From positions 15,996,200-16,060,199 of the forward strand of contig LR990052.1 of assembly GCA_905147135.1 (NCBI GenBank): a stretch of DNA of 64,000 nt. The letters are read 5' to 3'. Made by a program: the position numbers and the translations under genes. Positions 55,642 to 64,000 of this stretch are shown here, one piece after another. The stretch is from Blastobasis lacticolella (taxonomy: Eukaryota; Arthropoda; Insecta; Lepidoptera; Blastobasidae). The number at the start of each line of letters is the position of its first letter. Positions within the stretch are counted from its first letter, which is position 1. The notes below the pieces were generated by a model. That model worked only from the letters and a program-made list of their open reading frames with translations, ran no database searches and was not told the DNA's origin.

Positions 55642-57535
55642 GTGAGTTGTGGTTTTGGTTTCGTGGAATAACTTTGCGATTGTCTTGACTCTGTTTGATA
55701 ATCAATGTGTTTGATCAGTACCTACAGAGTTTCATCAATCTAAGTCTTGGTTCGCTCAAAATTTGATAAATGTGTTTCGTACGATTCTATTCTTATCTTA
55801 ACGCATGTTTAAAAAAAAATTTATTTGTAAACACATTTGCTAGTGTAACTTAATTTCTTTCTTATAAAAGACAGCTTCACGTGCCTTTTTAAAATATTTT
55901 TAATAAACTATAAAAATTTAATCATCATAATGAGGCATTCTTGAATGAGGCAACTTCTATGTCCCTAAACTCCCTTCCAGTGCTTCCAATCAAATTGAAA
56001 TCGTTGCCCACTCGTCTCGGTGTTGCTTCAATCAGTGGCTAATGGACATGTTTACAAACGTATCTATTACACCCTCCACTTAATGTATTCTTGTGTGATA
56101 TGCTGACATTATCGTTGATTGGCATTGGCTACGCGCGTCTGTGTGTTGATACAGGCCCAAAGGCAGTGGCCTCGGGAGCATAGTGTGAAATTTTGACGCG
56201 CTACGTCAATTTATACGCATAATCAGTATATCTGTAATTAGCTATCAAGGCAACGTGAATGGAGATGACTAATGTACGCTGTGCATAGTTGTACTGCCTG
56301 CTAAATGTCTATACAAACTCTTAAAAAGAAAATTCGGACGTATGCCGTGTAGCTGCCATGTTGATTCGTCCCATTTCGTAGCCAAAATTCGTAACTAGCT
56401 ACGTAATGCGCATAAAATGTGACAAACTGACATAGGTACTTGAAACATGATGACTGGGCTTCTCACTGAATATATATATAAGAAATAAATATGCTTGGAC
56501 AAATTCACATAGCGCCCTAAAGTAAGCAAAAATGACATCAGTGTTACTTTTTTACCGTTTGTGGTTTGAGTTCCTTCTAAATTGATTCCCGTAACGAATA
56601 TGGAGTTAAGGAGAATTCTTTATTTTCGTTATGACATATAATTACCGTTTAAATAAAAATGCTTCTCACATTGCAAAACTTTTAGCTTTCGAAACATGTT
56701 CTATTGTTCGCTGGAACAGTAAAACTATATATTTTAAGGAATGCATTCTGCCATACCAATCTTTACAATGTAAGTTGGCACGCGAACGTTTTTCGCTTTT
56801 ACCTGCCGCATTGCAGTATTAATTTTACGTCTGCGCAGACAATGCGCCGGCGCAGCCAACGACTCTCCCTCGGTGTAAACACGTAACAGTATCTATTCAT
56901 GTATCATCTATGGATAATTTCGAGGACATTTCCCGTGTTTTTGTCGTCGACTTTTGTTCCGAAAGCTTTTAGAATTATTCACGACTCTCCATTTGGAAAG
57001 TTGAAAAACGTTGGAATTGAATATTCCTTTGTTTTTAGCATTGCACCGGGTAAAACATAAACGACTGAAACTAAAGAAACGGACTCATAAAGTGGAATAT
57101 GTTTCCGTTATTGTTTGCTAAAATTATGCAATTGATGTGCTCTGCCAACGTTATTATCAAATTAAACTAAATGTATGGCTGTTTCGTTAAGTGGATAATC
57201 ATCTTCCTAAATGAGGAGCTTGTTTGCGAGTTTGAGCGTTCGCTCCTCTAATAAGGAGTCCTAATTATGAAGATTAAGGAAACCTTGGTAGCCTTAGCTG
57301 CTAATTCGTGTATTTACCACATTTTGTGAATGATAACTTTTAAATTTCTATTGGCTTAAGTGTGGCTTTGGTTTTTGTTGAACTTGATTTTGGTATCAAC
57401 AAAACAATGTATTTTAAATTCTGAATAATGATGATCAGGCAGAGAAAACTTACTTTGACGAAGCAATTATTCAGCTCGGCACTTTTCACATGAGTCATGC
57501 TCATGGCAATGCAATCCTAAATCTTATGCGTAAAG
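55642..57535. other. Intron/intergenic; nothing recognised
   Basis: AT-rich with an atat run near 56470-56482. The plus-strand frames at 56631-56886 overlap each other and have no motif. Confidence 0.4.
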
Positions 57536-57771
57536 CAGTGTTACCAGCAGTAGTTTCCAATAAAGTACGTCCGGGCTCCTAAAATTGTACGAAAATGGAT
57601 TAAAAGGTACTCGGCTTTGGGGCTACAGGAAAGGCTAAGTGACCACCTCCCTCAGCAAAATATAGCATAAAACGTACTAAATAGTACGATGTGGGGCAAA
57701 GTACGCCAAAGGTACGACAGTCGGCCAAATAGTACGTAAATCGTACCAAAAGGTACGATCTGGCAACGCTG
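57536..57771. mobile_element. hAT-type MITE (236 bp), inverted copy
   Basis: Begins CAGTGTTACCAG and ends CTGGCAACGCTG, the same ends as the element at 6369-6780 but in the opposite orientation and with a shorter interior. The flanks gcgtaaag (57528-57535) and gcgtaaat (57772-57779) are an 8-bp target duplication with one mismatch. Confidence 0.8.
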
Positions 57772-57784
57772 GCGTAAATATCAA

Positions 57785-57920
57785 AATCGTCACAGTGTCA
57801 ATGCACCTGCGGTTTTGCATTTTTGTTGCCTGCAACCTAAATACATGAATCGTAGATGTTATGGGCAACAGTTACCTCTTACCATCGGGTGTGCTGTCTG
57901 CTCGTTTGTCAAAGCGTAAA
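57785..57920 (+). repeat. Dispersed repeat fragment
   Basis: 'tttgttgcctgcaacctaaa', 'aatcgtagatgttatgggca' and 'tgctgtctgctcgtttgtc'. It matches 3140-3235 and belongs to the abundant lepidopteran repeat. Confidence 0.65.
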
Positions 57921-58479
57921 ATTAAAAAAAGATCACATTACAAATGTTGAGAAGGGTGTTATAATTATGACATGTATCTGTCTGCCTGTAGCATCGTAGC
58001 TCGCAATAATCCGATTTCGGGCAGTTTTTTTTATTTGAATACCCGTTTAATTGTCATGGTTAAATTAGCTTTGTTTCATTAAAATCGGTTCAGTGGTTTG
58101 GGCAACCTGTCGGCAAAAGGATTGGAAAGTCCCACCTCCACGGTGGACTAGCGAATTCATTTTTTCTGTCAGTTTATTGCATTTTAAAAAAACTACCTGC
58201 GATCGAACTAAATACCTATTGTATAACATGTCTCGTAGCTAATTTTTTACCTATTTCGCGTTACGTCGGCGACCTTCGTCGGTGCCCGGCCCACGCGGAC
58301 GGCGCCGCCCACGGGCCGCGGCAAAGAGCAACGACGTCTGTGTACGCACGTTTTTACCTACACGCTGAGTTGTTTTAATTTTTATACGATAATAGTAGCT
58401 GGCCCGCCGCGAGTTTGTTCGGGTGTTGTTCTACCCTGTAATACCTTCCCATTGAATCGATTTTAAAAGATCTAAACGA

Positions 58480-58710
58480 TATATGCAGAGAGACAGACGG
58501 CGGGAAGCAACTTTGTCACGAGGTCTATCGGCTCCAGAAACTAGTCAAGTCTCAGGGTTCCCAGCGGAAGACCTTGGTCGACCTAGCTTCGCCAACGGTA
58601 TTAGTAAAGTAGGTTTTGCTAACGAGTGGCGCGCTCATTGCGGCGCTGAAAGTTCGACTAGCCTCGAAGAAAGAAACGGTCACCCACCCAACTCTGAGTG
58701 CGTTGCTTAA
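58480..58710 (+). repeat. Short unassigned repeat (58550-58610) in GC-richer block
   Basis: 'gtctcagggttcccagcgga' and 'gacctagcttcgccaacggt' match 44730-44800 and the inverse of 21115-21185. An open frame of 75 codons spans the block but has no known motif. The family is unknown. Confidence 0.5.
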
Positions 58711-59430
58711 CTTTGGCTATCTCTAGACCATGGCCGCGGTTAGGGCGCGCTAACGTAGCAGACATAATGACAATCACCAGTTAGTACCGGATTATATCAG
58801 TTAATATCCGCGATACCTGATCGCGATAAGGTTAGCACTGAACTGTAAGTTGAGGCGACACAATACCTAGAGCAGCAATGGTCGCCATACCTAATACTAA
58901 AACTTAAGAGCCATGAAAACCTACTCTTTAATGTTAAGTTGTAGCGTTTGATGAAAGTGGTAAGGTTAAAAATATTATTACGCTGTGTTATCATAATTTT
59001 TCAGCGTATGCAATGCAAAATTTCAATCAGACGTAGTTCATTGATAATACTAGGTAATCTGCCTAAACCCAACAGTGTAGCGCACGTAAAGTCGTAGGCT
59101 ATTTACTCTATGACTCCTTTGATTTACAATATCCATTGTTTACGTTATTAAAATGTAATAATAGTCGTAAACCTATATTGATGATGATTTATGCATTTTT
59201 ATTCGTTTAAACTTGTAATAATGTAGGCTGTTTCAGTAGGCGTAGCTTACCTATCTATCTTTTATCATAAATAGTTTCTACAACGTAAAAAATCGTAACT
59301 TGACGCTGTGTTTTGTGTCAGTTATACTTCGTCGCTCTTGTGAGACCACTTCGGGACGGAACGCCCATTTTATTTGTTACATTATCGAGTTTCACTCAAT
59401 AGAAAGTAAATGTGGGTATATTAAGTGGCC
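58711..59430. other. Intron/intergenic; nothing recognised
   Basis: AT-rich. The plus-strand open frame from 59300 extends into the next GC island without support. Confidence 0.4.
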
Positions 59431-59818
59431 AAACTTGTTGATATGTGACCGGCGCGGGAGTTTCGCGCCGCCCGCTACGCTAACGCACGCACGTTGGGCG
59501 CCGCCCGCCCACGCCTCGCGCAATTACATAACACAGGTGTTCGCAGTACCGGAGTAGACTGTTTTTCTTATTAGTATTAATAGACCGTATGGGAGTAAGG
59601 AGGTTAATGAAGTTGTGATTGTGAAACCCGCCGGCGGAAGTCCACCTGCCGGGAATAGCGCGTCGCGCCGGTCGCAGTGCCGCCGCGGTATCACGAGCGT
59701 CGCCCGCGCAGATAAACCGTCTCCCGCGCGAAAATAATCAGTCAGCCCCCAGCCGCGGCGCGACCACGACTGCCCGCCTCGCCGCCCCACACCGCTTTAT
59801 ATACCCTCCGGGACAGGG
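59431..59818 (+). promoter_or_regulatory. GC island upstream of the 59819 exon
   Basis: A strongly GC-rich stretch in AT-rich surroundings. It ends with TATATA at 59798-59803, only about 16 bp before the ATG at 59819. A TATA-driven start would fall at or after that ATG, so either this box is not used or translation starts elsewhere. The 145-codon minus-strand frame over this region is compositional. Confidence 0.45.
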
Positions 59819-59978
59819 ATGGCGTCGTCTGTGCGCACGCGCTCCGCATCCCCCAAGACTGTCTCTTTCTCCCCCGTGCTGGAGAGGAAGTACAGCGCGG
59901 ACCGAGGGCCCTCGAGCCCGCCCGAGCTCAGGTCCACCGACTGGAGACGCTACTTCACCGACTTCAGTGCCTACCTCG
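59819..59978 (+). CDS. Candidate first coding exon 'MASSVRTRSASPK...', phase 1
   Basis: I do not recognise the protein. The ATG at 59819 (gggATGG) opens 53 codons and one base (G), ending at a consensus donor, GTGAGTAT, at 59979. The peptide starts MASSVRTRSASPKTVSFSPV and ends RRYFTDFSAYL. It is Ser/Pro/Arg-rich at first (possible phospho-sites RSASP and SFSP) and aromatic at the end. No in-frame ATG lies upstream before a stop at 59735-59737. It closes the series of phase-1 exons. The next exon must lie beyond this window or in the remaining 4 kb, where I see none. Confidence 0.5.
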
Positions 59979-60915
59979 GTGAGTATTCTGCCTGGAGATG
60001 AAGACCGGGCGTGAGTCAAGTGGCTTTTATAGTGCGGCCTTGCGCTATATCGGTGGCGTGTTAGTGGAACGTTCGGTTTGGGACGCGCCGTAAACAAACC
60101 TTGCGCAATCGCCACCGTAATGGTTTCGTTCGATTCGCTCTGGTTAATGCGGCGGCTCCACATTATCGACAACATGGAGTGCCCCTCGCGACCGCGGAGT
60201 GATGTGAGGCCACTTTGTTTTCAGCGGTTACGTAACGGCCCTTGCGTCGGACCGGCCCCGTTTCAGACGGAATGTCGGGAACGCACTTAATCAAAATTCA
60301 ACTCTTTCTTTTTTTATCTCTTTGAAGAAACCAGATGTTTATGGTTTGTTTCACATAGGTACTGAACTGAATAAGCTATTGTATATTATCTCTACATTTG
60401 ATGAGCTTACACGGAATCAGCCTAAAAACTGACTGTTTCCTTAACCTTTCAGGTTTATCAAGCTAATGTAGTCATCTAACCCATTTAGCTGGTGTAGTGT
60501 GTCAGCTGAGCGATAACCTTGCGGGGTTGCGGGTTGCGACCGCAATACTCTAATGCAATGATACCATGTGCAGCTTCAAAGTGGTATATATCAACAGCAT
60601 CAAAACATTAAATAAAATATCATAATACTATTTTGAAGTACGGTAAATACTTGAAGATAAAGTAGTAACTAGCAATAACGCCGGCTCGTCCTATTACTTT
60701 AAAGGGCCTATTATACAAGAAGGCTTAAAGTCTAGTTGACCAGGTTCAAAACTGTAGTTTATAAGAAAGGATTTTTAGAAATTCCCACGGGAATGATAGA
60801 AAATTATTTTATATTGATGGTGGAAATGTTTATTGTTAATGGGACGTAAATAACTAGTTCTGTACTTTGTTTATTAATATTCTAATATTTTCATGTACCT
60901 ACTTATGGTCTGGTT
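59979..60915. other. Probable intron after the 59819 exon
   Basis: The first 300 bases remain GC-rich (downstream half of the island) and the rest is AT-rich. No acceptor with a recognisable coding exon is seen. Confidence 0.4.
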
Positions 60916-60956
60916 AAAAATACCTGTTGATAAAGGCTTTATCAACCAGTATTTTT
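60916..60956. repeat. 20-bp hairpin with 1-base loop
   Basis: aaaaatacctgttgataaag (60916-60935) pairs with 60937-60956 at 18 of 20 positions. The loop is too small for a normal microRNA precursor, so it is more likely a palindrome or a tiny element remnant. Confidence 0.6.
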
Positions 60957-61883
60957 AAATTAGTAAAGGGCCGAGTAGTATATCCGAATCCTGAAGACAG
61001 ATGTTTATCAAAAGTTCGTTCGTAATACTTTGCTCGCGTAATTTCGGCAGGCGTTTGTTGCGAATCATTTTAGTTCGTAGATTTTGCTAAGAGTAACTCT
61101 TAGCTGTATCGTATATGTTTGAGAAGTCCGTAGTAGTAATCATCAACAGGTTTCAAGACTTTCGTGGTAAGTCACTGCACATCATCGTCACACATATGTT
61201 TTGTCACCACGGTTATGATAACGAGGTATAAAAACTCATCTTAACCGAGATGACAAACCCGATATGTGTGTCGATTTACGTTTGATCTTCTTCATAAGAA
61301 GGTCGTCTGAGGTTATTTTAACGATCCCTACCAGACTTTAGGAATCTTTCGCTGGGCTAATTTGAAGAATGCAATATAGCATTAACAAAATGTCAGGAGA
61401 GAGCCTTTGCTTCCACTTTTGGCGGCTCATAGTCTCTGCCTCCTCCACCTGTGGGATAGAGGCGCTGTAAGTGGTAAGAAATAGCAAGACTCTGTAATTG
61501 ATTGCAACTAATTGAAGTTGTTATGTTTGTATAAGTATATGTTCGTTGACCAAATACCTTATCTAAAATGTCTCGGGGCTTCAGCCTTGAAGGTAAAATA
61601 ACTTTGTTTTTTTCACTAGTACGCACTTAGAATATGCTAGCACGGCTTGGAGTCCAATTTATGCTGCTCACTCGCAGATATTGGAGTCGTCTATCCAGCG
61701 AGCCTTTACAAGACATGTCACTTTCCTAAGCCCAGGTATCTCTCACAGATGTCCATATGACTAGCGACTAGCATTTATGTAAATGCAGTCATTGCGTGAT
61801 CGCATGCTGGACCTAACGTCTATATTTCATATTTATTTATTAGTATAGTTCATACATTTTCCAAAATTCAGTATCCAGGTATA

Positions 61884-62140
61884 CCACCATCACAGCCCGT
61901 AACAGTCCACTGCAGGATTTAGGGCCTCTCCCACGAAAGGGGAGGTTATTTCCATAATCTCCACGCTTGGCAGGCGGGTTGGAGATCGCAGTGTTTAAAT
62001 ATAAGAATGGAAAATGCTGCTGCCCATTTTCCAGACTACGGAGACTCTTGATCTTTTGCCTCGAGAACATTAGTCGCCTTGTACGACACCCATGAGTGTA
62101 AGGGGTTGGTGCTATTACTCTGCCCGACACCACACGGCCA
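61884..62140 (-). repeat. Second SINE-like family, minus copy
   Basis: 'catcacagcccgtaacagtc', 'cctctcccacgaaaggggag', 'gtcgccttgtacgacaccca'. Opposite in orientation to 62963-63218, which lies about 0.8 kb away. Confidence 0.8.
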
Positions 62141-62274
62141 GTATACATCCAGGTATACATAATTTCCTAACAAATGCGCTAACGGATTTATCGAGTGTGA
62201 GTATTTGTTGGAAAATACCTATTGCCTTGTCAGGTGCTCTGTGACTAGAATCTTCCACCGGCCATTTAGCAGAA

Positions 62275-62335
62275 CTAGATAGATAGATAGATTAACTCTT
62301 TATTGCACACAAAATTACAGGAAAGAACATTTAAC
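62275..62335 (-). mobile_element. LINE 3' tail with agat repeat
   Basis: 'agatagatagatagattaac' followed by 'tctttattgcacacaaaatt'. It resembles the tail at 9563-9605. Only the end is present. Confidence 0.55.
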
Positions 62336-62589
62336 AGGTCTATTTAAACACAGGTCTATTTTAACTAGTGTTGGTATTCATTCACCGCTAAATAGAGTGT
62401 GCAGGATATTTAACAAATTGCGCAAATACCTTATCTAGATGTGAATTCCCTCCATTCGTTAAAATAAAAAATTTGAAAATACCTCACTGGTCGATGACTT
62501 GGTTTTTTGGGCTAATAAGTAGGTAAATGATTGATAAAAAGTATTTATAGCTGAACTACTACTTTAACTTTACTTATTTTAGGTACTTT

Positions 62590-62640
62590 ATACAGGGTGT
62601 TCCAGAAAGCGACGTCCAAACGATAACCATTAATAGGCCA
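62590..62640 (+). mobile_element. Transposon terminus-like motif
   Basis: 'acagggtgttccagaaagcg' resembles the CAGGGTGTTTC and AGGGTGTCC ends at 17 and 3055. No matching inverted end was found downstream in this window. Confidence 0.35.
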
Positions 62641-62962
62641 AGTGATGACAGTAAACAGAAAAATAAAATAAAAAATCAATCCTAAGTACTTACAAAGTTG
62701 TAGGTATTTAAATATTATTTTTTAAATTTTACAGACTTTGTAGTACTTTTGATCACTGTGACCACAAATATTAACAGATTTAATTTTTATCTTTTATTTT
62801 GTATTCCTGAACAATGACTTTATTAATAAGTGTCTAAAATTAATGCCTTAATATCTTCATTTATTAGTAAAAATCAAATTAAATAAGAGCAATGAAAATT
62901 TTTTTTTACATCACGCTACTTTGACGGTCTACACTGAAAAAAAAATGTACCAGGCTAAATTG

Positions 62963-63218
62963 GCCGTGTGGTGTCCGGCAGAGTAGAATAGCACCAACCC
63001 CTTACACTCGTGGGTGTCGTACAAGGCGACTAATGTTTTCGAGGCAACAGATCAAGAGTCTCCGTAGTCTGGAAAATGGGCAGCAGCATTTTCCATTGTT
63101 ATATTTTAACACTGCAATCTCCAACCCGCCTGCCAAGCGTGGAGATTATGGCAATAACCTCCCCTTTCGTGGGAGAAGCCCTAAGTCCTGCAGTGGACTG
63201 TTACGGGCTGTGATGATG
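62963..63218 (+). repeat. Second SINE-like family, plus copy
   Basis: 'gtggtgtccggcagagtaga', 'gtgggtgtcgtacaaggcga', 'caacccgcctgccaagcgtg', ending 'acgggctgtgatgatga'. The plus-strand frame 63033-63278 is part of it. Confidence 0.8.
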
Positions 63219-63357
63219 AAATTGGCAAGTAGTTTTAAAAAATGTATACTATGCTCAGAGTTTCGATTCGAACCATAAGAATGGCGATTCTAGAGTTTCG
63301 TAGTGAGTCATCCTCACATCTTATCATAGGTAGCAGTCATTACAGTGGTTTTAATGC

Positions 63358-63943
63358 CTAATTATATGCAGTTGCATAAACTACTTTATCTACACTCATA
63401 GCATAATGTTCCAATTACATATTCGAAAATAGTCGTTTAAGGGTACACTTTTTTCACGCCAGACTATACAATTTTAAAAAATTACTTTTCGATACAGCAT
63501 TTTCCATACTATTTTCATTACAGCTGTATCGTAAAATAACTTTTTAATCATTATGCAACACTTTAATTTTTTAATTTTTTGTCGTTCGCCGGGACACGGC
63601 GTAATGTATTTATGTCTGTTATATATGTCTTTAACAAACTCAAATTCAAAATTTAAATTTTCCTGTTTATATTCTGTGTAATTATTTTCCCGTTAAATAG
63701 AATATTTTTGTAATTGTTGTAATTTGTATTTGTAAATGTTTTTCCTTATTTTAAGCAAATGAATATATAAATGTGAAAATAGTTAAGTGAATTTCCCGCC
63801 GCTTGATATCCTTGACGCGTAGATACAACAGAACTGACTCGCAGCTTACTTCCAGCTAAGTTGAGAAAATTATAGGTACGATATTTTAACATAAAAATAT
63901 GAGTGTAGATAAAGTAGTGTATGCAACTGCATATAATTAGGTA
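63358..63943. mobile_element. 0.59-kb element with about 45-bp TIRs
   Basis: The left end (63358-63401: cctaattatatgcagttgca, then tactttatctacactcata) matches the reverse complement of 63898-63943 over about 45 bases. No coding capacity. A further, diverged copy of the left end follows directly at 63944-64000, so a second element runs off the window edge. Confidence 0.7.
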
Positions 63944-64000
63944 TTGACAGTTGCATAAACTACTATTATCTACACTCATATCATAATGTTCCAATTTCAT

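Noticed and set aside
59738..60175. 145-codon minus-strand frame
   Set aside because: It overlaps the GC island and the better-supported plus-strand exon at 59819. It is Arg/Gly/Pro-rich, as expected from composition.
60916..60956. microRNA precursor
   Set aside because: The stem is long enough, but the loop is one base, which Dicer-type precursors do not have.
1..64000. CRISPR array, operon, or phage/viral gene cluster
   Set aside because: No regularly spaced direct repeats, no dense same-strand gene runs and no viral protein motifs. The content is ordinary insect genes and transposons.

Overview
The window is AT-rich, intron-rich eukaryotic DNA packed with decayed transposable elements. 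It is almost certainly from a moth or butterfly. The evidence is many tRNA-headed SINE copies, LINE 3' ends of the 'atcagccgaa...ctgctgggcataggcc' type with CAT/GAT repeats, an abundant dispersed repeat typical of Lepidoptera, and insect-type PPIL2 and lin-7 proteins. No bacterial, CRISPR or phage-like material is present.

Left part (1-15 kb). A 4.48-kb unit with perfect 31-bp terminal inverted repeats and TA flanks (17-4496) holds SINEs and a nested element but no transposase. Next comes a possible two-exon micropeptide gene (4693-5642). A clean hAT-type MITE with an 8-bp target duplication (6369-6780) sits just upstream of a complete nine-exon PPIL2 gene (U-box plus cyclophilin; 6948-13127, 517 aa). 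PPIL2 is convergent with lin-7/veli on the minus strand (13577-14152; L27 plus PDZ in one uninterrupted exon). The two 3' UTRs probably overlap. The lin-7 initiator exon was not found.

Right part (15-64 kb). I recognise no known protein domain here. Several short open exons start with ATG on the plus strand and end at strong splice donors: 15047-15059, 25305-25392, 43535-43565, 43668/43728-43914 and 59819-59978. All five end after the first base of a codon (phase 1), and most lie next to GC-rich, promoter-like islands. I infer that these are alternative first exons of one large gene that runs off the right edge; its body and identity are not visible. Two exon-like candidates lie on the minus strand at 42761-42911 and 41178-41441, and a TATA-linked candidate first exon lies at 55571-55641.

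The rest is introns or intergenic DNA with SINEs, LINE tails, MITEs, long perfect foldbacks (45823-46023, 50349-50627) and a poly-G-bearing MITE (48610-48938). Most open reading frames in the right part are chance or repeat-derived. Nothing resembling a wholly new multi-gene system is visible; the alternative-first-exon array is the most interesting feature.
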